From Methanosarcinaceae archaeon (GTDB lineage: Archaea > Halobacteriota > Methanosarcinia > Methanosarcinales > Methanosarcinaceae): DNA of 64,000 nucleotides. Location of the stretch: positions 67,071 to 131,070 of the forward strand of contig JAMJFS010000001.1 in assembly GCA_023544565.1 (NCBI GenBank), in the 5' to 3' direction. The position numbers were made by a program, and so were the translations under genes. The notes beneath the pieces are model-generated. The model did not search any database. It was not told where the DNA came from and was given only the letters and a program-made list of their open reading frames with translations. Numbering within the stretch: position 1 is the stretch's first letter; each line of letters begins with the position of its first letter. Shown one piece after another: positions 8,828-16,964 of the stretch.

Positions 8828-9372
8828 CTATAGATCTCAGTTCCATAAATAATGCACAGAATTTAAGAAAAATGGTCTTTGCCTCGCTTTTTGCAGCAAT
8901 GACAGCCGTTGGCGCGTACATAAAAATACCGATTCCCATCGGGCCGGTTCCGATAACACTTCAGATATTATTCATCTTTTTAGCAGGAGCCATGCTAAAA
9001 AGCAAATGGGGAACAATAAGCATGGTCGTATATCTGCTTCTTGGAATTGTAGGAATTCCAGTATTTGCAGGCGGTTCGTCAGGACTTGGAGTATTATTTG
9101 GACCCACAGGCGGATACCTGATCGGCTTTGTGGCAGCAACTTTTATCATCGGCATTCTAGCAGACAGAACAGGCACCTCGAATATCCTGCTAAATGCTGT
9201 TTTCATGACCATCGGGCTTGGCGCAATATACCTGTTTGGTATCACACAACTGGTAATCGTTGCAAATCTGACCCCCATGCAAGCGATTGGCGGGGGTATG
9301 CTCCCATTCCTCATCGGTGATTTCCTGAAAATTGCAGCAGCCGCTTACATCGCATCGAAATTTGAAATATAA
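8818..9372 (+). CDS. bioY: Biotin ECF transporter substrate-binding subunit BioY
   Basis: BioY is the membrane S-component that binds biotin. The protein has about six hydrophobic segments and the family signatures IPIPIGPVPITLQ and GPTGGYLIGF. I chose ATG 8818: the TATA candidate near 8784 would start transcription about 25 bases on, giving a nearly leaderless message. An in-frame ATG at 8797 adds seven residues. The ATPase and T-component follow at once, so bioY is the first gene of a complete three-gene transporter. The BirA-like palindrome at 8798-8827 covers the start, which supports biotin as substrate over other vitamins. Confidence 0.93.
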   Translation: MVNTIDLSSINNAQNLRKMVFASLFAAMTAVGAYIKIPIPIGPVPITLQILFIFLAGAMLKSKWGTISMVVYLLLGIVGIPVFAGGSSGLGVLFGPTGGYLIGFVAATFIIGILADRTGTSNILLNAVFMTIGLGAIYLFGITQLVIVANLTPMQAIGGGMLPFLIGDFLKIAAAAYIASKFEI

Positions 9373-9382
9373 TTAAAACATT

Positions 9383-10225
9383 ATGATCCGGATCAATAAC
9401 TTAAGTTACACATATCCCGATAGAACCCTCGCACTTGATGGTGTAGATCTTTCCATCGAAAAAGGCGAATTTGTAGCGCTTATAGGAAAGAACGGGTGTG
9501 GCAAGACCACACTTGTCCGACACCTGAATGCACTCCTTATGCCCACATCGGGTTCTATTTCTGTATTTGGAATGGATACAACTGACACTTCCAATGTCTG
9601 GAATATCAGACAGACTGTCGGAATGGTGTTCCAAAATCCCCAGACCCAGTTCGTTGGCACGACCCTTGAAGAAGATGTTGCATTCGGTCCCGAGAACCTT
9701 GCACTCCCACAAAATGAGATTCAGGAACGAGTAGATAGGTCACTCCGCGAGGTCGATCTGCTGGAATATAAAACCTATTCACCAAAAACACTGAGTGGAG
9801 GACAAATGCAACGCGCTGCAATTGCAGGCATACTCGCAATGGAACCACAGTGCATTGTTCTTGACGAGGTAACATCCATGCTCGACCCACAATCAAGGAG
9901 CAATGTGCTGGATACAATTGCGCAACTCCACCAAAGTGGAAAGACCATTATATACGTCACGCAGCGAATAGAAGAGATCCTGCCGATTGCAGACAGGATC
10001 ATTTCCATGAACAATGGCAGGATCGAGTTTGTAGGCACACCGAAAGAGTATCTGGCATCTGTAGAATCGCCCATTCCTGCCGTCACCAGTCTTATGAGGA
10101 AACTCAAAGCAAAAGGGTTCGATGTGAACGGTAACGTTTTTACAGTTGATGATGCACTTTTGGAGATAACTAAAGCAACACAAGTGCGTGATAAAAATAA
10201 AACGGAGACTTCCGGCAATGGATGA
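9383..10225 (+). CDS. bioM: ECF transporter ATPase (BioM/CbiO-type)
   Basis: ATP-binding subunit that powers biotin uptake with the flanking BioY and EcfT proteins. Walker A is GKNGCGKTTL (about residues 36-45), the Q-loop VFQNPQTQ, the signature LSGGQMQRAAIAG and Walker B IVLDEVTSMLD. The H-loop is unusual: the switch His normally seen in VTH is Gln (VTQRIEE, residue 194). Length 280 is normal for the CbiO group. The gene lies 10 bases after bioY and overlaps the next gene by 8 bases, so the three are one operon. Only one ATPase gene is present, so the pump would use a homodimer or share a second ATPase encoded elsewhere. Confidence 0.93.
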   Translation: MIRINNLSYTYPDRTLALDGVDLSIEKGEFVALIGKNGCGKTTLVRHLNALLMPTSGSISVFGMDTTDTSNVWNIRQTVGMVFQNPQTQFVGTTLEEDVAFGPENLALPQNEIQERVDRSLREVDLLEYKTYSPKTLSGGQMQRAAIAGILAMEPQCIVLDEVTSMLDPQSRSNVLDTIAQLHQSGKTIIYVTQRIEEILPIADRIISMNNGRIEFVGTPKEYLASVESPIPAVTSLMRKLKAKGFDVNGNVFTVDDALLEITKATQVRDKNKTETSGNG

Positions 10226-10988
10226 ACTTTTCCTATCCTACATTCATGGCGATTCAATACTGTACAGACTTGACCCGCGTACAAAACTGGTCACGTTGAT
10301 GGTCATAAGCATTCTTGTACTTCAGACATTCACATTCCCTTGCTTGGGAGTGTTCATCATTTTTTTTATACTACTTGCACATTTGTCTGGTGTCAGTACA
10401 GGAATACTCATACGTTCCATCAAACCCATGCTTATATTTTTCACATTCATATTCCTGATGCACCTGTTCCTGACAAAAGGCACCCCCATATTCCAGATCG
10501 GTTTGGTTCACCCCACATTTGAAGGTCTCACAACCGGAACGATCATAACCGCAAGATTCGTGCTGCTCATTCTTTTTGCATCCCTGCTCACCGCAACCAC
10601 CCGCCCAACTATGATAACAAATGGCATCGAGCGATTACTTCGCCCCCTGCCGCTAAAGCGTTTTGGACTCTCTTCATTTGACATTGCCACAATGATGTCG
10701 CTATCAATACGCTTCGTACCCGTACTTCTGAACACCGCCCGCCAGATACGCTACGCACAGATATCACGCTGTCTGGATATCAGGCATAACATGTTTCGTG
10801 GTGTATCAACAACAATTACACCGATGATCAGGGAATCCCTCCAAACGGCCGATGAATTGGCAATCGCCATGGAGAGCAGGTGTTATCAGGGAAATTTCCG
10901 CACTTCTCTGTTTGAACTTAAAATGAGGTCGGCGGATTGGGTTGTGCTGTGCGGGATAAGTGGATTGGCAGTCTTATCGTATATTTAG
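10218..10988 (+). CDS. bioN: ECF transporter transmembrane coupling subunit (BioN/EcfT)
   Basis: Membrane scaffold that couples the ATPase to BioY. It has several hydrophobic helices, the typical opening LDPRTKLVTL and the two cytosolic coupling helices: RQIRYAQISRCLDI at about residue 176 and the AMESRCY segment near 216 (ARG/ERG-type motifs that dock in the ATPase). I place the start at ATG 10218, in the last codons of the ATPase gene, with GGAG a few bases upstream; an in-frame GTG at 10188 would add ten charged residues not typical of the family. TAG stop. Confidence 0.9.
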   Translation: MDELFLSYIHGDSILYRLDPRTKLVTLMVISILVLQTFTFPCLGVFIIFFILLAHLSGVSTGILIRSIKPMLIFFTFIFLMHLFLTKGTPIFQIGLVHPTFEGLTTGTIITARFVLLILFASLLTATTRPTMITNGIERLLRPLPLKRFGLSSFDIATMMSLSIRFVPVLLNTARQIRYAQISRCLDIRHNMFRGVSTTITPMIRESLQTADELAIAMESRCYQGNFRTSLFELKMRSADWVVLCGISGLAVLSYI

Positions 10989-11006
10989 TTTTCACACCAC
11001 ACGAAA

Positions 11007-11235
11007 CCGCCGCAGGCGGCGCATTCCCCCATCACCAATAAATTGTAGACTCAAATATAACGAAGTAATAGTTTCCAGTTTTTGAATTTAATGAATAATT
11101 TGCACTCATTTAAAAATTATTTTTTTCAAAGGTTATGTTTGAACCGTTTTAAATATGGTCTTACATATTATGTATTTTTTTATGCATCTTTTTGTATACT
11201 TTTTTGCAGGCAAGGGAACGTGCCGCCTGCGGCGG
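11007..11235. repeat. Inverted pair of GC-rich hairpins (BIME-like element)
   Basis: Left arm 11007-11028 reads CCGCCGCAGGCGG then CGCATTCCC; right arm 11214-11235 reads GGGAACGTG then CCGCCTGCGGCGG. They are near-exact reverse complements about 185 bases apart, and each also folds on itself. The interior is AT-rich and holds no convincing gene. After the right arm comes TTTTAGTTTCAAATAAA, which also follows the copies at 35124 and, less exactly, 26805, 45161 and 50826. This fills the space between bioN and arsR. Confidence 0.75.
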
Positions 11236-11305
11236 ATGATTGTATTGGTTTTAGTTTCAAATAAACAAATGTGTTTTTTACCTTCTAACACGCTAATTAT
11301 TAATA

Positions 11306-11331
11306 CATGAAAATATGTTCATATATTCATG
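11306..11331 (+). promoter_or_regulatory. ArsR-type 12-2-12 operator
   Basis: CATGAAAATATG, two bases (TT), then CATATATTCATG. The second half is the reverse complement of the first at 11 of 12 positions. The 12-2-12 layout with TGAA/TTCA ends is classic for ArsR/SmtB metal sensors. The right end overlaps the ATG of the regulator gene, and TAATTATTAATA upstream (about 11294) fits a TATA box, so the repressor would sit on the transcription start. Confidence 0.75.
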
Positions 11332-11679
11332 AATGATACATGTATCCGTGTTGATGAACCATTAATAAAACAAATGGTACAGAACCTTCCTGATGAACAG
11401 ACTATCAACAAAATATCTGCCATATTCCAGGCGCTCCAATCGGATACCCGTCTTAAGATCCTGTTCCTACTATCCCAAAAAGAGATGTGCGTTTGTGAAC
11501 TTGAATGTGCCCTTGATGTGACACAATCTGCAATCTCACACAGTCTGCGAGCCCTGCGGCAACTTGACCTTGTTCGAGTCGAAAAACAAGGGCGTTTTGC
11601 CATATACTATCTTGCAGACGACCATATCAGAACACTGATCGATCTTTGCAACAGGCATGTGACGGAGTGCAGCACATGA
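11329..11679 (+). CDS. ArsR/SmtB-family metal-sensing repressor
   Basis: A 116-residue winged-helix repressor. The recognition region reads CVCELECALDVTQSAISH (about residues 47-64), where the CxC before EL is the metal-binding alpha-3 pair known from ArsR/CadC sensors; an extra Cys follows and more lie at 5, 103 and 114. Binding of a thiophilic metal or metalloid should release it from DNA. The gene overlaps the permease gene by four bases (ATGA), so sensor and efflux pump are co-transcribed, and the palindrome at its own start implies autoregulation. The metal cannot be fixed from sequence; As(III), Cu(I), Zn(II) and Cd(II) are all possible. Confidence 0.9.
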   Translation: MNDTCIRVDEPLIKQMVQNLPDEQTINKISAIFQALQSDTRLKILFLLSQKEMCVCELECALDVTQSAISHSLRALRQLDLVRVEKQGRFAIYYLADDHIRTLIDLCNRHVTECST

Positions 11680-12776
11680 CCCTGATCGACACATTGACAA
11701 CTTCAATTGTTGATATTGCAGGCGCGACATGGGACATCTTTGCAGAAGCTGCACCGTATCTGTTCTTGGGATTCGGTATTGCAGGGCTTTTACATGCGTT
11801 TGTACCTGATGAAAAGATCGTGGCTTATCTTGGCACATCAGCCGGAAAAGTGAGGTCTGTTGTCAATGCAGCATTTGCCGGAGTTCCGCTCCCACTGTGT
11901 TCATGCGGAGTTGTGCCAACTGCGATATCACTGCAAAAACGAGGCGCTACAAGAGGCGCAACAGTTTCATTCCTGATATCTACACCCGAAACAGGGGTAG
12001 ATTCGATTGCAATAACCTATGCACTTCTTGACCCGATAATGACAATATTCCGCCCTCTTGCAACGTTTGTCACTGCTGTATCTGCGGGAATTCTGGATAA
12101 CCTGCTGATAAAGGACAAGAGCAGCGTACTCACAACCTTGCAAACAATACCCCTTGCAACATCATATGATGAAAACACTTCATGCTCATGCGGCGGCGCT
12201 TGTGGCATTCCCACGCCGCAAGGGCAGAGTCTTTCACAGCGCATCTATGGTGGTATCAAATATGCATACGTAGATCTGCTTGGCGATATCTCAAAGTGGC
12301 TAATTGTCGGAATTGTCATTGCAGGTATTGTATCCTATGCAATACCCGAGAGTATGATAACATCATACCTTGGCGGTGGGATCGGATCTATGCTCATCAT
12401 GCTTGTTGTTGGGATCCCACTATACATTTGTGCAACAGCATCCACACCGCTTGCCGCAGCCTTTATTGCAAAAGGAATGAGCCCAGGGACTGCATTCGTG
12501 TTCCTCCTAGCAGGTCCTGCGACCAACGCAGCAACGATTACAATGGTTGCTAAATTTTTAGGAAAACGCTCGGCTGCATTGTATCTTGCATCGATCGTAA
12601 TATTTTCCATAGCCTTTGGTCTTTTACTGGATTTCATCTACATAAAAATGGGAATAGAAGCATCATCGATAGTTGGTCATGCAAGTGAAGTCCTGCCGGA
12701 TGATGTAAAAACATTATTTGCAATAATGATGCTTCCGCTCATAGTAAATGGAATTTATCATGAGATGCGGGAATAA
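11676..12776 (+). CDS. DUF318/SO_0444-type permease (metal efflux)
   Basis: Polytopic inner-membrane protein of the ArsP_1/SO_0444 family. The signature PLCSCGVVPTAISLQ (about residues 69-83) holds two Cys, and a cytosolic loop has CSCGGACG (about 169). Two four-helix halves flank this loop, each ending in a TPL/TPET-type motif (STPETGVDSIA; TASTPLAAAF). Related proteins export copper/zinc or organoarsenicals. Start ATG 11676 overlaps the arsR stop; an in-frame upstream Met at 11646 lies inside arsR and is less likely. Together with the ArsR gene it forms a self-contained metal-resistance unit. Which metal is moved is an inference left open. Confidence 0.85.
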   Translation: MTLIDTLTTSIVDIAGATWDIFAEAAPYLFLGFGIAGLLHAFVPDEKIVAYLGTSAGKVRSVVNAAFAGVPLPLCSCGVVPTAISLQKRGATRGATVSFLISTPETGVDSIAITYALLDPIMTIFRPLATFVTAVSAGILDNLLIKDKSSVLTTLQTIPLATSYDENTSCSCGGACGIPTPQGQSLSQRIYGGIKYAYVDLLGDISKWLIVGIVIAGIVSYAIPESMITSYLGGGIGSMLIMLVVGIPLYICATASTPLAAAFIAKGMSPGTAFVFLLAGPATNAATITMVAKFLGKRSAALYLASIVIFSIAFGLLLDFIYIKMGIEASSIVGHASEVLPDDVKTLFAIMMLPLIVNGIYHEMRE

Positions 12777-12816
12777 TAAAATATATACTATGAAAATGTG
12801 CATACAATATTCAGAC

Positions 12817-13026
12817 TTACTGTTCTTCTTCCTTTGACATAATATATGAAAGTCTGCGTTTAAATGCACTGATCAATTGATCGATCTTCTCGTTTTTATC
12901 AATATGAGATCCATTTTTTATTATTGCCTCTTTAAATGATTCCGGTAGTACTGGAATAATTTTACCCACATTGTGATTTGAGATTGGTTTATTTGTATTC
13001 CAAGAAAAATCACGTTCATGTTTCAT
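12817..13026 (-). CDS. Small hypothetical protein
   Basis: About 69 residues, charged, with a C-terminal helix rich in Lys/Arg and ending KEEEQ. I do not recognise it. ATG 13026 is chosen because AAAAGGTGAG lies about 8 bases upstream; a GTG at 13035 is the alternative. It faces the permease gene tail to tail and has no partner. Confidence 0.55.
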   Translation of the reverse strand: MKHERDFSWNTNKPISNHNVGKIIPVLPESFKEAIIKNGSHIDKNEKIDQLISAFKRRLSYIMSKEEEQ

Positions 13027-13201
13027 TACACTCACCTTTTAATTAAATCTAACTTGATGCACTTATATATTACGGAATAGCGGTTCTAAATATTGTTTCT
13101 AAATAGTACTCTATTTCCAAAGGTCGATCTTGGAGTTCTTTTTGGAGAAAGATATATTCAAGATACGTTCTTTAATATTATGGAATGGCAGGGTGTTGTT
13201 A

Positions 13202-13489
13202 ATGAAACTTGAAGTAAAATTGCTAAAGGCGATCTTACACAAACGTACAAACTGCGGATGCGGTGTGGCTGTAATCCCAATTGATCCAAGTCCACAGATC
13301 ACAAAGATGGTGCGCGATATAGTAAAAGAATATGGTGTCTCGTTTTGGCTGATCGATATATCCGCATATCCTGAAATGCTTGATGAATACGGTCTGGAAA
13401 TTGATGAACTGCCGACTTTGGTGATCGGTGACACCCTTTGTAAATTAGAAAACGAAAAAATTCGAAAGGCAATTGAGGGAAAGTTGTAG
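13202..13489 (+). CDS. Small thioredoxin-fold-like protein
   Basis: 95 residues. NCGCG near the N-terminus (about 18-22), a central helix-strand stretch (VKEYGVSFWLIDISAYPEM) and PTLVIGD resembling the cis-Pro loop of thioredoxin folds suggest a redox or metal-handling protein. The CGC spacing differs from CxxC. Start ATG 13202 follows GGGTG; the longer frame from 13130 has no binding site. A role next to the metal-efflux operon is possible but is inference. TAG stop. Confidence 0.6.
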   Translation: MKLEVKLLKAILHKRTNCGCGVAVIPIDPSPQITKMVRDIVKEYGVSFWLIDISAYPEMLDEYGLEIDELPTLVIGDTLCKLENEKIRKAIEGKL

Positions 13490-13591
13490 ATTTAGAATTA
13501 AATTTTTCTCACAACAATAATTATTAATAATATCAAATTTGATTTTCCCGTATCGTTTGTTTTATAACTTTAAACTTAAAGAGGTGTTTTA

Positions 13592-14119
13592 ATGGATGAA
13601 AATAGCGAAACATACAATTCTACAAAAACACGATTGACCAAGAGTAGGGACGATCGTGTAATTGATGGTGTATGTGGCGGTTTAGCAGAATATTTCGGAA
13701 TTGATACTGTTATAGTAAGACTTGCATTTATCGTGTTTACATTGATCAATGGTTTTGGGATATTGCTCTACATCATTTTTATGGTAATAATGCCCAAACC
13801 GGAAGATGATGAAAATACTCCAATATCGAAAACTATTGAACAAAACGTTCAGGGGATGGCGGAGCAGGTAAAAGACATTGTAGAGGACGTCACTAAAGAT
13901 CTTGATAAAAATACATCTGATACCACGGCGACGAGACAACAGAAGATCAGGCAGTCGCATCAACGTTCAGGATGGTTTGGTGCAATTCTCATTCTACTCG
14001 GAATTGTATTTCTTTTTGATGAACTTAACCTGTTCTGGTGGTTCAATGAAAAATTCTTCTGGCCACTCATATTGATATTGATCGGTCTATGGATGCTGAT
14101 CAAGCGTGGAGGAAGATAA
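13592..14119 (+). CDS. PspC-domain membrane protein with LiaI-like C-terminal helices
   Basis: Residues about 13-70 are a PspC domain (DRVIDGVCGGLAEYFGID, then a hydrophobic helix ending in VIMPKP). A charged linker of about 60 residues leads to two close transmembrane segments (ILILLGIVFLFDELNL and PLILILIGLWMLI) of the LiaI/DUF5668 type. PspC proteins act in envelope-stress sensing. AGAGGTG lies before ATG 13592 and a TATA-like TTTTATAAC at about 13559; a perfect 12-bp palindrome ATCAAATTTGAT at about 13533 may be an operator. The next gene starts at once and shares the LiaI-like domain, so the two products probably work together in the membrane. Confidence 0.85.
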   Translation: MDENSETYNSTKTRLTKSRDDRVIDGVCGGLAEYFGIDTVIVRLAFIVFTLINGFGILLYIIFMVIMPKPEDDENTPISKTIEQNVQGMAEQVKDIVEDVTKDLDKNTSDTTATRQQKIRQSHQRSGWFGAILILLGIVFLFDELNLFWWFNEKFFWPLILILIGLWMLIKRGGR

Positions 14120-14120
14120 A

Positions 14121-14726
14121 ATGACCGGGAGACAGGGGATAACAGGGCCTCTGATCCTGATAACATTTGGCATACTCCTGATACTCAATAATCTCAAACA
14201 ACTTCCGGATGGGTTCTTTGGTTCACTGTGGCACTTTTGGCCGGTTGTATTGATACTTTTAGGTCTGGATGTCCTGCTGAGTCACAATGAATCGATGATT
14301 GGTTATCTTATTCAAATATTATTTGGGATAGCTGTGATATGTGGGATTCTCACTCTTGCATGGAGTGGGATTCCTGCATCGCAGTCCAATATACAAATGA
14401 CTCCGATCGATAACCAGGGAGCAGATCTTCGAAATACACATCTTGAAGGAACAAATCGGTTCTTTGTCGATCTAAGTCATGCCAACATGAGCGGTGCATA
14501 CCTGAATAGTGCGAATATATTCTTTGCGGATCTTAGCAATACTGATATGGAAGGAGCACAACTAAACGGCGCAAATATATTCTTTGCAGATATTACTGAT
14601 GCCAATATCAGGAATGCAGATGTCAGTGGTGCTAATATATTCTTTGCGGATCTTAGTGGTGCAGATCTGGAAGGAACAAATATTGAGGATGCAAATCTGA
14701 TATTTACGGTTGGGGTTGGGAGATAG
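14121..14726 (+). CDS. LiaI-like membrane domain fused to pentapeptide-repeat beta-helix
   Basis: 201 residues. The first ~95 hold four hydrophobic segments with the LiaI/DUF5668 pattern (GPLILITFGILLILNNL; FWPVVLILLGLDVLLS). From about residue 100 come pentapeptide repeats (A-N/D-L/I/M-x-x) forming a short right-handed beta-helix. Within it a 20-residue block with ANIFFAD recurs at near-perfect 60-bp spacing (about 14514, 14574, 14634), so the helix grew by tandem duplication. Start ATG 14121 has GGAGG 9 bases upstream, one base after the PspC gene stop. Two genes, one operon. Known pentapeptide proteins mimic DNA or act as scaffolds; the target here is unknown. TAG stop. Confidence 0.85.
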   Translation: MTGRQGITGPLILITFGILLILNNLKQLPDGFFGSLWHFWPVVLILLGLDVLLSHNESMIGYLIQILFGIAVICGILTLAWSGIPASQSNIQMTPIDNQGADLRNTHLEGTNRFFVDLSHANMSGAYLNSANIFFADLSNTDMEGAQLNGANIFFADITDANIRNADVSGANIFFADLSGADLEGTNIEDANLIFTVGVGR

Positions 14727-14749
14727 AGCCGGAGCACATAGGTCCGGCT
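14727..14749. terminator. Hairpin between convergent genes
   Basis: AGCCGGA (14727-14733) and TCCGGCT (14743-14749) form a perfect 7-bp stem with a 9-base loop, between the stop of the pentapeptide gene and the stop of the minus-strand gene at 14762. It could end transcription from either side; there is no strong T-run. Confidence 0.45.
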
Positions 14750-14761
14750 GAAAAGAAACGG

Positions 14762-15250
14762 TTAACTCCAAAAATCTTCTTCGTAATTATCAGGCAAATC
14801 GAGTTTCATCGCATCATCGATGCTTTTACCTTTCTTTTTTTTATTTTTATCAGTATCAACGACATCAGCATTTATGATTGTCTCCCCATCAGATACATTA
14901 TTTGAATCAACCACTGTTGTATTCCTGTCAGATATTACAACCTTTTCAATAATGGCTTCGGATTTGTAAAATGTCTGACTTACTACAGGTTCATCTCTGA
15001 TGGTTCCTTCCACATTTCGCACTAACGGTCGAATTTGCGCTGTAATGGGGATATCCCTCCCAAGACGCACGCTCGTATTTTGTGCATATGTATCCAGCAC
15101 TTGATCTGTTTTAGCCAATGGTTTTTGGATTGCACGATATCCAATCGAGCAATTTATTTCACCGGAACGCCAATCCACGTGATACAAATGGCATCCACTG
15201 GCCTTGCATCCGGATTTTCCATCAAGTGGGCATAATTCAGGTATTGGCAT
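14762..15250 (-). CDS. Cys/His-rich N-terminal domain protein, unknown function
   Basis: 162 residues. The first ~40 carry four Cys and two His in CPLDGKSGCKASGCHLYHV and a following NCSIGY, a likely zinc or iron-sulfur site. The middle (60-130) is polar without clear domain and the tail is acidic after a KKKKGK stretch. I believe similar Cys-rich openings occur in other Methanosarcinales proteins, but I cannot name a function. GAGG precedes ATG 15250. It is first downstream of the prs gene on the same strand with about 48 bases between. Confidence 0.7.
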   Translation of the reverse strand: MPIPELCPLDGKSGCKASGCHLYHVDWRSGEINCSIGYRAIQKPLAKTDQVLDTYAQNTSVRLGRDIPITAQIRPLVRNVEGTIRDEPVVSQTFYKSEAIIEKVVISDRNTTVVDSNNVSDGETIINADVVDTDKNKKKKGKSIDDAMKLDLPDNYEEDFWS

Positions 15251-15298
15251 GATAGGACCTCTTATAACTTTTTATTATGATTTTGTATGTTGATAATA

Positions 15299-16147
15299 CT
15301 ACAAATTCCTAACCGCATCTGCAATCAGTGGAGCAACACTCACACAACTCTGCGCTTTCTCAATTGTATCTGTTGCAAATATATCGTGCACGCCTGCATT
15401 AAAAAGCCTGATAACAGCATTTCGTGTTAGAACCGGATGGACACATGCAATATACACATCCTTTGCACCCTGATCCCGCAGGAGCCTGATGGATTCTGCC
15501 ATAGTGCCGCCGGTTGCGATCATATCGTCTATAAGAACAACATCCCTGCCGGTAACATCAAGGTTCTTTGTTTTAATAGTGACCATGTCGCCGCTATGTC
15601 TTGTTTTTTCCAGATAGTCACAATCCATCCCAAGATCTGCTGCCGCACTCTTTGCAAGTGGTAAAGCACTGGAATCCGGTGCTAAGATCAAAGTATCTGT
15701 CAGGTTAAGCGACTTTAGATGGGAACCCAGAAGTTTGGTTGCATCTAGATCGGACGTCGGAGCACTAAAATGATCAAGTACACTCTTTTCATGTATGTTG
15801 ACTGTGAAAACTCTATCTGCATTAATAGTTCTGGCAACCGCACGCGCACTGATAGGCTCGCCAATCTTGAACTTCTTATCCTGTCTCGCATATGCCATGT
15901 AGGGAATGACCACATTGATGCTGGATGCATCCTCACATGCATCGATCATCTCTAAAAGATATACCAGGTCAGAATCAGTTGTCGTACTCTGGATTATTGT
16001 TACGTCTTCCAACTGCTCATCCTGAATGCGAGTGTAGACCTCACCATCAGGAAAACGGTTAAAATCGCAAAGAGTAGGATTTGTGCCCAGTTCTCTTGCT
16101 ACTCGTGATGCCAGTAATTGTGATGCAGGTCCGCCTATGATCTTCAA
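15299..16147 (-). CDS. prs: Ribose-phosphate pyrophosphokinase
   Basis: Makes PRPP from ribose 5-phosphate and ATP, the entry to purine, pyrimidine and histidine synthesis. 282 residues, the short archaeal form. Signatures: FPDGEVYTRI near residue 27, the catalytic flexible loop region ARQDKKF at about 92, and the PRPP-binding loop VVLIDDMIATGGTMAE at about 205-220. The gene starts at ATG 16147 and is followed by the Cys-rich gene. MoaC and Nnr genes lie upstream on the same strand. TAG stop. Confidence 0.95.
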   Translation of the reverse strand: MKIIGGPASQLLASRVARELGTNPTLCDFNRFPDGEVYTRIQDEQLEDVTIIQSTTTDSDLVYLLEMIDACEDASSINVVIPYMAYARQDKKFKIGEPISARAVARTINADRVFTVNIHEKSVLDHFSAPTSDLDATKLLGSHLKSLNLTDTLILAPDSSALPLAKSAAADLGMDCDYLEKTRHSGDMVTIKTKNLDVTGRDVVLIDDMIATGGTMAESIRLLRDQGAKDVYIACVHPVLTRNAVIRLFNAGVHDIFATDTIEKAQSCVSVAPLIADAVRNL

Positions 16148-16204
16148 TATTGCATACCTCGTTTTTCTCGTTTGCTATAATTCTGGTGTAACTGTAATAC
16201 ACCC

Positions 16205-16690
16205 TTATAATACATTGGTTTTGGTTGCTTTATATTTCTCAACAACCCTGATATTCTTTATCATAGTGTCAGGATAATTTCCGGTATCGTCTTTTTCCAC
16301 AGATTTGACCATGTCCCAGATGGTGAGCAAAGCGGTGGATACGCCTGTCAATGCTTCCATTTCAACACCGGTCTTGCCCACAGTCCTGACCTCTACTTCT
16401 GTGGTTATGGAACTCTCCCCGATTGAAAAATCAACATCGATTCCAGTGATCGGGATCTGATGACACATCGGGATCGTTTGCGGTGTATTTTTTACAGCAA
16501 GGATCGCTGCTGTTGTTGCAGTTGCAAGGACATTTCCTTTTTCAACATCGCCGGCACGTATCTTTTCGATCGTATCCTTTGTGAGCATGATCTCACCTGA
16601 TGCGACTGCACGTCTTACAACGTCGCCCTTTTCGCTTATATCAACCATCCGAACACGGTCACCGACAATATGTGTAAACTCTTTTGTCAA
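16205..16690 (-). CDS. moaC: Cyclic pyranopterin monophosphate synthase MoaC
   Basis: Second step of molybdopterin synthesis: turns the MoaA product into cyclic pyranopterin monophosphate. Signatures are RMVDISEKG at the N-terminus, IPMCHQIPITG (active-site Cys-His region, about 88-98) and the catalytic GVEMEALTGVS (about 119). TTG 16690 is the preferred start because AGGTGA lies five bases before it and MTKEFTHI is the expected family start; ATG 16726 would add a hydrophobic 12-residue tail. Molybdopterin supply fits the wtpABC tungstate/molybdate importer at 45297: both feed tungsto- or molybdo-enzymes such as formylmethanofuran dehydrogenase. Confidence 0.95.
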   Translation of the reverse strand: MTKEFTHIVGDRVRMVDISEKGDVVRRAVASGEIMLTKDTIEKIRAGDVEKGNVLATATTAAILAVKNTPQTIPMCHQIPITGIDVDFSIGESSITTEVEVRTVGKTGVEMEALTGVSTALLTIWDMVKSVEKDDTGNYPDTMIKNIRVVEKYKATKTNVL

Positions 16691-16753
16691 TAGATCACCT
16701 GATAATATCAAAATACTATAATACACTACAACATACTAATTACATACCAATTA

Positions 16754-16951
16754 TCAATCGATACGCTGGTGTTTTCTCTGGTCATAATCTTCCAGTGCGC
16801 CGTCTATCTTCCCAACTAGGGTACGGGCTTCATCAAGTGTCAACTTGACAACTTCCCTGTCTTCTCCGTGGCTTATTAATACACGCAACCTGTTCCGTTC
16901 GATATCAACACTGATCTCACGATTTTTGTCCTTATCTTTATTCTTGTCCAT
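16754..16951 (-). CDS. Small conserved-looking charged protein
   Basis: 65 residues, highly charged, with a predicted strand pair then a helix (KLTLDEARTLVGKIDGALEDYD). I do not recognise it. It starts 13 bases after the Nnr gene stop, so it is probably co-transcribed with it. The codon use resembles neighbouring genes, which supports it being real. Confidence 0.6.
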   Translation of the reverse strand: MDKNKDKDKNREISVDIERNRLRVLISHGEDREVVKLTLDEARTLVGKIDGALEDYDQRKHQRID

Positions 16952-16964
16952 TATTTACACTCCC

